From Ferrimonas sediminum (lineage in GTDB: Bacteria > Pseudomonadota > Gammaproteobacteria > Enterobacterales > Shewanellaceae): a stretch of 64,000 nt of DNA. The position numbers were made by a program, and so were the translations under genes. The DNA is taken from positions 186,001 to 250,000 of the forward strand of contig NZ_FNEM01000001.1 of the NCBI RefSeq assembly GCF_900100175.1. The letters run 5' to 3'. Each line of letters opens with the position of its first letter. Position 1 is the stretch's first letter. A model generated the notes under the pieces. That model was given only the letters and a program-made list of their open reading frames with translations. It made no database searches and was not told the origin of the DNA. This document shows positions 1 through 11,024 of the stretch, one piece after another.

Positions 1-2781
<2,781 letters not shown>

Positions 2782-2790
2782 GAGATCACC

Positions 2791-3384
2791 ATGCAGCCAT
2801 TCACTCACCATCAGGGCACGGCCGCGGTGCTCGACCGGGCCAACATCGATACCGACCAGATCATACCCAAGCAGTTTCTGGCCAAGGTCACCCGCGAGGG
2901 CTTCGGGGTGCATCTGTTCCATGACTGGCGTTACCTGGATCATGAGGGACAGCAGCCCAATCCAGATTTTGTGTTGAACCAGCCCCCCTGGGATCGGTCC
3001 ACCATTCTGATTGCCGGGGAAAATTTTGGTTGCGGTTCCAGCCGTGAGCATGCCCCCTGGGCGTTGGCGGACTTCGGCTTGCGGGCCATTATCGCCCCCA
3101 GCTTTGCCGATATTTTTTATCAGAATGCCATTAATAACGGCCTGTTGCCGGTGACCCTGCCCGAGTCCCAGGTTCAGGCACTGATTCAGGCGGCGGCAGT
3201 GGCGCCGGTCAGCATCGATCTGCAACGTTGTCAGGTGCAGTGCGGCGAACAGAACTGGTCATTTACCCTGGACGCCGATGCTCGCCATAATCTGCTTAAT
3301 GGGCTGGATGCCATCGGCCTGACCCTGGGCCACCGGCACGCCATTGATGAGTACGAAGCGGCTATTCCCGCCTGGCAACAGTAA
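2791..3384 (+). CDS. leuD: 3-isopropylmalate dehydratase small subunit
   Basis: Small swivel-domain subunit of isopropylmalate isomerase. The 197-residue length is standard. The family motif [17 protein letters not shown], which carries substrate contacts, and [11 protein letters not shown] near the N-terminus are both present. It starts with ATG after GGAGATCACC, nine bases downstream of leuC, and ends the leu operon. Confidence 0.97.
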   Translation: MQPFTHHQGTAAVLDRANIDTDQIIPKQFLAKVTREGFGVHLFHDWRYLDHEGQQPNPDFVLNQPPWDRSTILIAGENFGCGSSREHAPWALADFGLRAIIAPSFADIFYQNAINNGLLPVTLPESQVQALIQAAAVAPVSIDLQRCQVQCGEQNWSFTLDADARHNLLNGLDAIGLTLGHRHAIDEYEAAIPAWQQ

Positions 3385-3791
3385 TCAGATGTACGCTGAA
3401 ATCGGCTTCGACGATCAGCTCCGACCAGTGTAAATGCTTTACTTTCAATGGTTTGGGTCGTTGATTTTGGTGTGCCATTAGGTGCTGGTGAAATTCACTG
3501 TTTTAAATTCCTTGATTGGGCGTACACTGTGCGCCCAGTTTTCGAGCTTAAGTCTTTGAATTTAATGATTTATAACTTTGGTCGCTGGTGTTTAGAGCAA
3601 ACATTCAGTACACCCGTTCAGCTTTGGAGCCACCAAAGCTGTGTCAATCGATCGCCTTTGTGGTGATTTATTCCAGACATCTGTTTTGAATTAGGGTTTT
3701 TATACAATTCGGATGAAGAGCAATTGCACTATTTTTTTCTCTCTCTACTATGGCGGCAAATCAAAATGACCGTATGAGGTTTGGGGAGAGT
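3385..3791. other. Intergenic region between leuD and the FadL-type gene
   Basis: About 400 bases, more AT-rich than the flanks. A weak hairpin (TGGGCG/CGCCCA, 3517-3537, followed by GTTTT) could end the leu transcript. A 72-codon open frame at 3448-3666 has no ribosome site or recognisable domain and I do not call it. The 3' part presumably holds the promoter of the fadL-like gene, but I could not identify an operator. Confidence 0.5.
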
Positions 3792-5102
3792 ATGAAAATT
3801 CGTGTAGTTGCTGCCGTTGTTGCCACTGTGTTGGCGGCGCAGGCCCAGGGGGCTGGTTTCCAGCTGGCCGAGTATTCCGCGACTGGCCTGGGGCGGGCGT
3901 TTGCCGGCGAGGCGGCCATTGCCGATAACGCCAGTGCACAGGGGCGCAACCCGGCGCTGTTGATGCAACTGGAGGGGCAACAACTGTCTCTGGGTGCCAT
4001 CTACGTGGATCCCAATATCGACTCTCAAGGTGACGTTAGCGTTAGCCTCAACGGTACCCCGGTGTATGCCACCGGACCGGGTGAAGCGGATGCGGACGAT
4101 TTCGCTCCTTCGGCCCTGGTGCCAAACTTCTATTACAGCAACCGACTGTCGGATCAGTGGGCCATTGGGGTGGCACTGAACTCCTCCTACGGCCTGGCCA
4201 CCGAAGTGCCGGCCGGCCATGCTACCGCGATCTTTGGTTCCACCACTGAAGTGACCACCATCGAATTTGCCCCCAGTGTGGCCTATAAAGCCAGTGACGC
4301 CCTGAGCTTCGGCGTGGCGTTGCGTGCCCTGTACGGTGACGGCAAGGTCGAGGCCACGGTTCCCGCCTGGGCTGAAGGCCTGGGCGTACTGCCTCAGGGT
4401 TCGACCGGTTCCATCCTGAAATCGGTCGAGGGTGACGGTGTGGCCTTTGGGTATCGCCTTGGCGCTACCTGGGAACCCGCTGCCGGCCACCGCATCGGTG
4501 TGGCTTATCACAGTGAGATCGAAGTGGAGCTGGAAGGCGATGCCATCGGAGCCGGCTTCGGCCTGGCGCCCGGCGCCAGCAAGCCAGGCAGCCTGAAGTT
4601 GCCTCTGCCGGCGTACGCCGAGTTTGCCACCTTCCATCAGCTGACTGAGCGATTCGCCATGCACGGCTCCATCAACTGGACTGACTGGAGTGCGTTTGAG
4701 GCTTTGATTGTGGAGTTCCCCGGCGAGCCAAGTAACCTGCTTAAAGAGGAAAACTTCAAAGACAACTGGCGCTTTGCTCTGGGCGGCACCTATCAGGCCA
4801 GCGACATCTGGACCCTGCGGGCGGGCATGGCCTATGACAAAACCGCCGTGGGTGATGCAGACCGCACTCTGACCATTCCAGATTCGGATCGTCTGTGGTT
4901 TTCCGTCGGCTCCGCCTGGCAGCTTCAGAAAGACCTGACCCTGGATCTGGCGCTGACCTACATCGAGGCCACCGGTGATGCACCGGTCAACGAAACCATC
5001 GCCATGCCCATCTCCGGCATGGGTAATGCCGAAATCAGCTACAGTGGTGGCATCGAAGGCAATGTGGTTCTGGTGGGCGCGCAGCTGAGCTACGTCTTCT
5101 AA
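3792..5102 (+). CDS. fadL: FadL/TodX-family outer-membrane transporter
   Basis: Likely outer-membrane beta-barrel for uptake of long-chain fatty acids or other hydrophobic compounds. The 436-residue product has a signal peptide ending near AQAQGA followed by GFQLAEYSATGLGRAFAGEAA, the N-terminal hatch segment typical of FadL with the Asn-Pro-Ala pattern (RNPALL). It ends in an aromatic strand (AQLSYVF), as barrel proteins do. An in-frame ATG lies 42 bases upstream, but I chose 3792 because GGGGAGAG precedes it at good spacing and it gives a clean signal peptide. It is monocistronic, with a terminator at 5118-5150. Family is firm; the exact substrate is unknown. Confidence 0.88.
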   Translation: MKIRVVAAVVATVLAAQAQGAGFQLAEYSATGLGRAFAGEAAIADNASAQGRNPALLMQLEGQQLSLGAIYVDPNIDSQGDVSVSLNGTPVYATGPGEADADDFAPSALVPNFYYSNRLSDQWAIGVALNSSYGLATEVPAGHATAIFGSTTEVTTIEFAPSVAYKASDALSFGVALRALYGDGKVEATVPAWAEGLGVLPQGSTGSILKSVEGDGVAFGYRLGATWEPAAGHRIGVAYHSEIEVELEGDAIGAGFGLAPGASKPGSLKLPLPAYAEFATFHQLTERFAMHGSINWTDWSAFEALIVEFPGEPSNLLKEENFKDNWRFALGGTYQASDIWTLRAGMAYDKTAVGDADRTLTIPDSDRLWFSVGSAWQLQKDLTLDLALTYIEATGDAPVNETIAMPISGMGNAEISYSGGIEGNVVLVGAQLSYVF

Positions 5103-5117
5103 GCTCTTTATGCTTAC

Positions 5118-5150
5118 AAAAAAACCGGCGACCTGTTCGCCGGTTTTTTT
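5118..5150. terminator. Bidirectional rho-independent terminator between fadL and argP
   Basis: The stem AACCGGCGA/TCGCCGGTT is flanked by an A-run on the left and seven T on the right, so it can serve both convergent genes. Confidence 0.9.
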
Positions 5151-5171
5151 ATGCCTGTTGGCTTACTCCGG

Positions 5172-6068
5172 CTAGGAATTGGGCTTAATCAACGCCGACT
5201 TACCATGCTGAATCAGGGTGTGGCCGACGGTTTCCATCACAGGGCTTTGCAGGCGCCAGCTGTGCCAATACAGGGGGACCTGGATGCGGTGATCGCTCAG
5301 GGCCTGAAGCTGCCCCTGGGCCAGCGCTTCCTGAACCTGGGGTTGTGGTAACAGCGCATAGCCCATGTGTTGCAGCACCGCGTCGAGAAATCCCTGTGAC
5401 GAGGGCAGCTGGTGATGGGGAGGCCGGCCGTTGGCGTCGCCGAAGTGCCGGCTCAAAAACCGGGTCAGCAGCTCGTCATCGCGACCAAACAGCAGGGTGG
5501 GAGCCTGCATCAGGGTTTGGGAGCAGATGCCGTTGGTAAAGTGGCGGTCAATAAATCGGGGGGTGGCCACCAGTTGGTAGCCCAGGGCGCCCAGCAGGGT
5601 CGATCGGCATCCCTGCACCGCTCGGGCGTGGGCCGAGATGCAGCCGGCCACCTCGCCTCGTCTTAGCCGCTCAAGGGTGACCACCTCATCCTCCACCGTC
5701 AGCTCCGACAGCACGCCGTGGTGCTCAAACAGGTGTGCCAGTGCCGTTGGTAGCCAGGTGGCGAGGCTGTCGGCATTCACCGCCAGGCGGATGGTGCTGT
5801 AAGCGCTCTCCTGTTCATCGACCAGGGTCGTCGACAGGGTCGATTCCATCATCGCCACCTGTTGCTGGTGCCGCATCAGCGCCAGCCCCGCCTGGGTTGG
5901 GCGGATGGGATGGGCCCGTACCAGCAGCGGTCGTCCCAGTCGCTGCTCCAGCAGTTTGACCCGCTGTGATATCGCCGATTGGGTCAGCCCCAGCTCCCGG
6001 GCCGCGTGATCGAAACTGCCCAGGCGGGCAACGGCGGACAGGGCTTCCAGCAGCTTGTAATCGAACAT
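5172..6068 (-). CDS. argP: LysR-family regulator ArgP (IciA)
   Basis: Transcriptional activator of the arginine/lysine exporter gene. The 298-residue product begins MFDYKLLEALSAVARLGSFDHAARELGLTQ (winged HTH, residues 1-60), matching the ArgP subgroup, followed by a LysR effector domain. It is divergent from argO across a 121-base AT-rich intergenic region, the classic argP/argO arrangement in which ArgP binds between the genes. In relatives, arginine promotes and lysine prevents productive activation (established for E. coli). Confidence 0.9.
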   Translation of the reverse strand: MFDYKLLEALSAVARLGSFDHAARELGLTQSAISQRVKLLEQRLGRPLLVRAHPIRPTQAGLALMRHQQQVAMMESTLSTTLVDEQESAYSTIRLAVNADSLATWLPTALAHLFEHHGVLSELTVEDEVVTLERLRRGEVAGCISAHARAVQGCRSTLLGALGYQLVATPRFIDRHFTNGICSQTLMQAPTLLFGRDDELLTRFLSRHFGDANGRPPHHQLPSSQGFLDAVLQHMGYALLPQPQVQEALAQGQLQALSDHRIQVPLYWHSWRLQSPVMETVGHTLIQHGKSALIKPNS

Positions 6069-6189
6069 AATGTAAATAAGCTCCGCTAATATTTCATTAG
6101 CATTATTAATTTTTGTTAATTGTTGCCCCAGCCTACAATGGCTGCCATCAAGTCACAAGCCCACTGGGTTCAGGTAGAGGTAGTCGGGG
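6069..6189. promoter_or_regulatory. argP-argO divergent promoter region
   Basis: AT-rich 121-base spacer containing ATATTTCATTAGCATTATTA, with several ATTA/TAAT half-sites of the interrupted-palindrome type bound by LysR proteins. It is inferred to be the ArgP operator because of the conserved divergent layout; no footprint-level assignment is possible. Confidence 0.5.
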
Positions 6190-6789
6190 ATGGTTTCAGC
6201 GTACATTAATGGATTAGGGGTCGGTGCCGGATTGATCATGGCCATCGGTGCCCAGGGGGCGTTTGTCCTGAGCCAGGCGTTGAAGCGGCAATACCACCTG
6301 ATGGTGGCGCTGGTGTGCACCCTGCTGGATGTGATTCTTATTGGGCTGGGGGTGGCCGGGGTTGGCGCCCTGATTACCGACACGCCGGAGCTGCTGGCGG
6401 TGGCGCAGTACGGCGGTGCGGTGTTCCTGCTGTGGTTTGGCTTTTGCTCACTGCGCCGGGCCATTGCCGGTCAGGGCGGCATGCAGGCCGTTGAGGCCAT
6501 TGCCAGTCGTCGTAAGGTGCTGATCACCACCCTGGCGGTGACCCTGCTGAACCCCCATGTGTATCTGGACGCGTTGGTGCTGTTGGGCTCCATCGGCGCC
6601 CAGTTTGGCGATGCCCGCTGGTCGTTCTATGCCGGCACCGTGACCGCGTCGCTGCTGTGGTTCCTCGGGCTCAGTCTTGGCGCCGCCCGGCTGGCGCCGG
6701 TGTTGTCCACTCCCAAGGTGTGGCGGGCCATCGACCTGCTGGTGTGGGCGTTGATGTGGAGCATCGCGGTCAAGCTGCTGCTCAGCTGA
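6190..6789 (+). CDS. argO: LysE-family arginine exporter ArgO
   Basis: Inner-membrane exporter of basic amino acids. The 199-residue product has about six hydrophobic segments, starting GLGVGAGLIMAIGAQGAFVLSQALK, the LysE/ArgO N-terminal signature; the NPHVYLDALVLLGS segment near residue 120 is also characteristic. It is divergent from argP, which is expected to control it. The start is the ATG after GTAGTCGGGG. It ends 19 bases before the convergent TetR gene. Confidence 0.92.
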   Translation: MVSAYINGLGVGAGLIMAIGAQGAFVLSQALKRQYHLMVALVCTLLDVILIGLGVAGVGALITDTPELLAVAQYGGAVFLLWFGFCSLRRAIAGQGGMQAVEAIASRRKVLITTLAVTLLNPHVYLDALVLLGSIGAQFGDARWSFYAGTVTASLLWFLGLSLGAARLAPVLSTPKVWRAIDLLVWALMWSIAVKLLLS

Positions 6790-6792
6790 GCG

Positions 6793-6811
6793 TAAGGCAG
6801 CGAGTGCCTTA
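6793..6811. terminator. Possible hairpin terminator between convergent argO and tetR-type genes
   Basis: Perfect TAAGGCA/TGCCTTA stem with a five-base loop, overlapping the TetR stop codon. It has no strong T-run, so termination is only suggested. Confidence 0.35.
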
Positions 6812-7546
6812 GCCGGGCGGATCGGGTTGCGGTTTTTTGGTGGCGATTGGCATGTTGAAGTTCTGATCCATGGCGGTCTTCCAGGCCAGCTCCAGCTTTT
6901 TCGGGTTCAATAGGGGGCCGTCGATGTGCCAGTCCAACTGGCCGAGCACCAACTCGCCAAGTTGACACAGTTTTTCCGTGGCCACCAGGTTAGGGCGAAA
7001 CATGATGTTGGTGCGCATTACGCGTAATACCCGCGTACCCCGACAGACAATCGACAGGTCGGCGACCACCTCCATGGCGCGGGCTTTGTCGTTTGCCAAC
7101 GCCTGTTGTTCGATCAGGCTGTCGATCAGTCCATCCACCTGGAGCCGATACAGCTGGAAATGGTCCTTGAGCTCGGCCACGATCTCTGCGGAGGCCTGGC
7201 CCACCAGTCCGCAGTTATCCAGCAGAAAGCCGGTGCCCATATCGTCGTTGTTGAGGTCAAAGCTGACAAAGTCGATGCAGTAAGGGGCAAAACCAATCTG
7301 GAACATCACCTGCTCGGCACTGTTCAGTCCCAGTGCTTTGGACTGATTCAGCCCCAATCCGTGACGACGAATGTTCTCCGCTGCGGCCAACAGCAGCAGA
7401 TCGTCCTTATTGCGAACCTCCCGGTACAGGCTACCCACCGACAGGCCGGCAGCCTTGGCCAGATCCCGCATGGAAAATTCAAACAACCCCTTTTCGATGA
7501 CCAGTGCCCGCGCGGCTTCCAATACCTGCTGCCGATGCTGTCCCAT
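6809..7546 (-). CDS. TetR-family transcriptional regulator
   Basis: DNA-binding repressor-type protein of 245 residues. The N-terminus has the TetR helix-turn-helix (residues 7-52) with the core FSMRDLAKAAGLSVGSLYREVRNKDDLLL. The C-terminal ligand domain resembles no family I can name. No target is obvious: its gene is convergent with argO and separated from the LuxR-type gene by 473 bases. A damaged copy of its C-terminal end lies near 10730-10840, suggesting a past paralogue. Its ligand is unknown. Confidence 0.85.
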   Translation of the reverse strand: MGQHRQQVLEAARALVIEKGLFEFSMRDLAKAAGLSVGSLYREVRNKDDLLLLAAAENIRRHGLGLNQSKALGLNSAEQVMFQIGFAPYCIDFVSFDLNNDDMGTGFLLDNCGLVGQASAEIVAELKDHFQLYRLQVDGLIDSLIEQQALANDKARAMEVVADLSIVCRGTRVLRVMRTNIMFRPNLVATEKLCQLGELVLGQLDWHIDGPLLNPKKLELAWKTAMDQNFNMPIATKKPQPDPPG

Positions 7547-7830
7547 CCCACCTCCTCCTGCTTGCTGTTGCCACTACCTTAGACGGTGTCTGGGCGCAGG
7601 CCAAGGACGGGGGTAAGCATATCAACAACAGTGTGAATGTTCACCGTCCTGCTCGGCGGCCTGAAGTCGGGAATGGGCCGTCGGTACACGGTTCCGGCTG
7701 TGGACTGAAATCGGTGGCATCGCTGTGGGTCGAGGTCAGTTGCAGCCGCAACCGACGCTTTGTCCCGGGCAAAAATGTGACCAGGCTCCTGGACGGGTGT
7801 TCCACTTTGGCCTCGCTCGGCCTTGCTTGA

Positions 7831-7846
7831 TGTGACCGCCGTCACT
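7831..7846 (+). promoter_or_regulatory. CRP-like site 1
   Basis: TGTGACCGCCGTCACT matches the CRP consensus TGTGA-N6-TCACA at nine of ten core positions. It lies about 175 bases upstream of the LuxR-type start. In Shewanella relatives CRP controls anaerobic respiratory genes, which fits the downstream cytochrome. Confidence 0.45.
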
Positions 7847-7893
7847 CGTGAGTGCTTGCCGCGGTAAAGGCTCCACCTTTTGGGCTTGGTATT

Positions 7894-7909
7894 TGTGATG
7901 GCGATCATA
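7894..7909 (+). promoter_or_regulatory. CRP-like site 2
   Basis: TGTGATGGCGATCATA matches TGTGA-N6-TCACA at eight of ten core positions and lies 63 bases downstream of the first site, centred about 118 bases before the LuxR-type ATG. The 63-base spacing equals six helical turns. Confidence 0.45.
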
Positions 7910-8019
7910 ACGGGTGGCGCCAAAAGCCGGAGTCGAACCGAATCCAACCCCCTTGGCATATTGGCGCTTTGGTGGCCGATAGACTGTTGCTGCATTGTTT
8001 AACGAGGAGGAGCCGATTT

Positions 8020-8577
8020 ATGCAGCCAACGGGTTGGATCTTTTATCAGTCAAAATGTCACGACCTGTCACAGCACGCCTCCTGCGAAATGCGCAGCTGG
8101 GACCTTAAGTTCGACGCTGAGTTTGAATGCAGCAACATCTGCGTCTCCCGCCCGGCGCTGCGGCAAAGTGCTTGCGCCGTGCTGGCCTCAGAGAAAAGTG
8201 TCGCCTTTCATTTTGGCCTGGCGACGGATAGCCAGATTCAGGGGCAGAAGGTCTACAGTGCCCAGCTGAATCTGGGCTATCTGATCTTGCTCTTCGATCG
8301 GGTCTACCGGCCTAAAGTCGACGACGTTAAGCACTACTTTCATGAAAAGGTGCTGCCCTTTCTGCAGCCACTCAGGCAGCAGGAGGAACCCACCCGCCGC
8401 ACCATGACCATTGTTAAGTTGACGGCATTGGGGTTTACCACCACCGAAATCGCCAACGCCCTGTTTTTGTCGAATCGAGGGGTGGACTACCACCTCGATC
8501 TGGCGAAAAAAAACTTGGGGGCCACCAATAAATCGGCTTTGGTCTTCCTGGCCATGCAGCACGGCTGGCTTGCCTGA
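8020..8577 (+). CDS. LuxR-type HTH transcriptional regulator
   Basis: 185-residue regulator. The C-terminal 55 residues form a LuxR/FixJ helix-turn-helix (KLTALGFTTTEIANALFLSN, then GVDYHLDLAKKNLGATNKSA). The N-terminal 120 residues resemble an autoinducer-binding-like fold but I cannot name a ligand. The start is the ATG at 8020, preceded by GAGGAGGAG, rather than an upstream in-frame ATG at 7852. It lies 30 bases before the heme lipoprotein on the same strand, so it either shares its transcript or controls it. Two CRP-like sites lie upstream. Confidence 0.8.
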   Translation: MQPTGWIFYQSKCHDLSQHASCEMRSWDLKFDAEFECSNICVSRPALRQSACAVLASEKSVAFHFGLATDSQIQGQKVYSAQLNLGYLILLFDRVYRPKVDDVKHYFHEKVLPFLQPLRQQEEPTRRTMTIVKLTALGFTTTEIANALFLSNRGVDYHLDLAKKNLGATNKSALVFLAMQHGWLA

Positions 8578-8607
8578 GTACTCTCTAACTAAAACCGAGT
8601 AATGATG

Positions 8608-10563
8608 ATGAAAAAATTGATTGCCTTGGCAGCCCTGTCTGCCATGGGGTTGGCCGGTTGCGGCTCCGATTCGGACAGCGCTGCGCCCACTCCGGTGCCG
8701 GAATCGCCTGCTCCGGCGCCCCTATATGACAACCTGGATGTGCATGTCGAACCCAGCCGTCAGTTCGATGGTATCGTTCGTATCTATCTGGGTCGCTGGT
8801 ATCCCTGCACCGACGAGCATCCTGAGATGTGCGCCAAAGAGATGCCGGCCGACTACGATCTGCCCACCACCGGCAGCCAGACCGGCAGCTATGGCAAGCC
8901 CAAGGACGAGAACGACCGCAATAAGAACAAGTACTACAACGTTCGAACCCGTGATGACAGTAAGTACTACATGGAGGTCCATTCCGATGCCATCAAGGCA
9001 TGGCGCAGCAGCGCCGTCCGCGACGATATCTTCGTTCCCGGCCAGTACTCTATTCTGGATGTGATGCTCTATGTCTCCACCCTCCGTGACGATCTGGAAG
9101 TCACCCTGGGGGAGTGGAACGATGAGCTCAACAGCTATGATTTTACCGTATCCTTCGATGCCGACGGCGATGGAAAATTCGATAACCCCGATGCCGGCGA
9201 CTATCTGGACAGTGAGAACTGGTACGCCGCCAGCACTTATGATCAGGGGGATAACCTCAAGATTGCCAACCCCTACCTCGATACGTTGTATGAGCGTCTG
9301 GACGAGTACTGGGTGCAGCCGGAGATGAACATCCGTTTCCAACCCGTGTCTCCGGCGATGCGGGAGCGGGTCAAGCAGATGCAAAAAGCCGAGGCCGATC
9401 GCCTCAAGGCCAATGGCGGTAAGGTGATTCTGCCCAGCCTGGTGCTGGCTTATTTGGATGGTCGCAAGGGGCCACAACTGCCTGCCAGTAACTTCGAGGT
9501 CAAGGCCTACAACCTGCGCCCCGATGTCTATCAGCCCGGAGTGATCACCGTAATGGATGCCATGATGACCGCCTATCACGAGTATGGGGTCGACATCCGC
9601 TTTGGCTTCTGGCCCACCCTGTCTACTGGCGCTACCATCGATGCCTACATCATCACCCGGGCAGACGGTGTGCGTAACGGCAGTGAAGGGATGAGCGGTT
9701 GGGGTTGGGTTGCCGGCGAATCCCAGTCAGCCTTGGATTTCTTCAACGGCCCCGCCTGGCCTAAGGCCCAGGAGCTGGTCAATGGCAGCGCCCCCTACGA
9801 CAATCCCACCATCTGCCATTTTCTGCGTGATGAGCAGGGGCAGTTGAATGAGACCACCGCCCAGGAGTGCATCGACCACTGGTACTCAGGCTATGGCGGC
9901 ATCAATTTGCACCGTACCGCCGATGTTTCGGTGATGATGAACCCCAAGGAGTTTATTCAGTTGTACTGGGTGGGGCCGGATTATGGCTCCAAATATGAGA
10001 TGACCGAGCACAACATCGCTTACGACGGCAAGTTCCCCATCTATGACATCGACGAAGCGGTGGTGCCCCTGAAGAACAGCCACTTTGGCTGGGGGGTCGC
10101 CGACTGTGGCCTGTGCCACGGCCTGGATAACACCCACCTTGAGGGCGGGGATTCACCGGTGTTACCCGATAATACTCAACCGCACTTCTGCGCCTCCTGC
10201 CACGGTGGCAACGGCGCTCCCCAAGGACACGGCGCAATAGTGCGCTGCCACTTCTGCCACTCCAAGGACAAGCTGATGCTGAACCACGGTGAAGCGTCGA
10301 AGCAGTACCGCTTCGACGAGATCCAATGTCTCGGGGTCACCCAGAAGGGCAACGAACTCAACGGCGAGATGGGCTCCTGTGCCGATGTGGTCAAGTCCAA
10401 GGACCCCTACACCCAAGATTTGCTGGACGGTTACGCCCACAATGGCACCACCTATGGTGAGCAGGATCCGCGCAAGCAGCTGACCCGGGGCAACAGTGAT
10501 TGGCATACCAGCAAAACCTTCCCGGACCCCTACTCCTGCATGACTTGTCACAAAAACCGTTAA
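8608..10563 (+). CDS. Lipoprotein with C-terminal tetraheme c-type domain
   Basis: 651-residue exported lipoprotein: MKKLIALAALSAMGLAGC is a lipobox signal peptide with Cys at residue 18. The large middle region (about 50-480) is acidic, has no CXXCH motif and matches no family I recognise. The last 170 residues carry four CXXCH heme sites: CGLCH, CASCH, CHFCH and a final CMTCH seven residues from the end. Two extra Cys pairs occur outside the motifs. This layout suggests a membrane-anchored reductase or binding protein with an electron-entry module. Three ATG codons run together (8602, 8605, 8608); I chose the third, which gives the best spacing from the weak GAG ribosome site. A terminator follows at 10590. 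Confidence 0.8.
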   Translation: MKKLIALAALSAMGLAGCGSDSDSAAPTPVPESPAPAPLYDNLDVHVEPSRQFDGIVRIYLGRWYPCTDEHPEMCAKEMPADYDLPTTGSQTGSYGKPKDENDRNKNKYYNVRTRDDSKYYMEVHSDAIKAWRSSAVRDDIFVPGQYSILDVMLYVSTLRDDLEVTLGEWNDELNSYDFTVSFDADGDGKFDNPDAGDYLDSENWYAASTYDQGDNLKIANPYLDTLYERLDEYWVQPEMNIRFQPVSPAMRERVKQMQKAEADRLKANGGKVILPSLVLAYLDGRKGPQLPASNFEVKAYNLRPDVYQPGVITVMDAMMTAYHEYGVDIRFGFWPTLSTGATIDAYIITRADGVRNGSEGMSGWGWVAGESQSALDFFNGPAWPKAQELVNGSAPYDNPTICHFLRDEQGQLNETTAQECIDHWYSGYGGINLHRTADVSVMMNPKEFIQLYWVGPDYGSKYEMTEHNIAYDGKFPIYDIDEAVVPLKNSHFGWGVADCGLCHGLDNTHLEGGDSPVLPDNTQPHFCASCHGGNGAPQGHGAIVRCHFCHSKDKLMLNHGEASKQYRFDEIQCLGVTQKGNELNGEMGSCADVVKSKDPYTQDLLDGYAHNGTTYGEQDPRKQLTRGNSDWHTSKTFPDPYSCMTCHKNR

Positions 10564-10589
10564 CCGGGGTTAAACGGCAATGAGTATTC

Positions 10590-10617
10590 ACGGCGCTCAG
10601 CTTGAGCGCCGTTTTTA
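10590..10617 (+). terminator. Rho-independent terminator after the heme lipoprotein gene
   Basis: Stem ACGGCGCTCAG/CTTGAGCGCCGT with T5 following, 27 bases after the stop codon. Confidence 0.85.
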
Positions 10618-10724
10618 CTCGCGCGTCGCTTCGGGCTTTGCTGCCGGATCGAGCCTGCCCTGGCTTCTGCACCATAGGCAATTTATCTCCGGCACCAGTC
10701 AGGGCATTATTATCGAGTGAAGGT

Positions 10725-10840
10725 TCAGCGGTGCTTTTCTAAGCCCCGTTCTTTTAATGGCACCGAGATCATGCAGTTCTGAACCATGGCGATCTTCCAG
10801 TCCAACTGGCCAGGAATCAGCTCGCAGGTGTTCACTCTAA
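10725..10840 (-). pseudogene. Remnant of a TetR-family gene C-terminus
   Basis: The minus-strand frame reads CELIPGQLDWKIAMVQNCM and then ISVPLK. This aligns with the end of the intact TetR regulator at 6809-7546 (GELVLGQLDW, then KTAMDQNFNMPIATKK), but with the roughly 16 residues between the two blocks deleted. No HTH domain or start is present. It looks like the tail of a lost paralogue. The similarity is short, so the call is tentative. Confidence 0.45.
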
Positions 10841-10999
10841 GGCCGTGCCCACCATACCGTTTGCTCCCATCACCGGCGGCTCGACCGCCTCGACACCTTG
10901 CAGCAGTGGCTGGCAAGGTACAATCAGCAATTTGCCATTGTCGTCCGCGACACCTTGGGAAAGACCCCGTCAGAGATCCTGAACGTGGCCCGCCACTAG
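10841..10999 (+). pseudogene. Transposase C-terminal fragment (integrase-core type)
   Basis: In-frame segment of 52 residues ending in TAG: it contains RLDTLQQWLARYNQQF and then LGKTPSEILN. The pattern of Tyr-Asn-X-Gln followed about ten residues later by Leu-Gly-X-Thr-Pro is the usual tail of IS481/IS3-type transposases. No catalytic DDE residues, start or terminal repeats are seen. It adjoins the TetR remnant, marking a scar of past insertion and deletion. Confidence 0.45.
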
Positions 11000-11024
11000 A
11001 TCCCCGAGGCCTGACGCCGGGGCA

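Larger units (their letters stand above)
7547..8019. other. Intergenic region upstream of the LuxR-type gene
   Basis: 473 bases without a convincing gene. A 138-codon minus-strand frame (7579-7995) has no domain and Arg/Pro-rich composition typical of antisense noise in GC-rich DNA. The part nearest the LuxR gene holds two CRP-like palindromes, listed separately. Confidence 0.5.

Noticed and set aside
3448-3666. 72-codon frame between leuD and fadL
   Set aside because: No ribosome site, domain or conserved-looking pattern; in an AT-rich spacer.
7579-7995. 138-codon minus-strand frame upstream of the LuxR gene
   Set aside because: Arg/Pro/Thr-rich without motif, and it overlaps probable CRP sites of the opposite strand.
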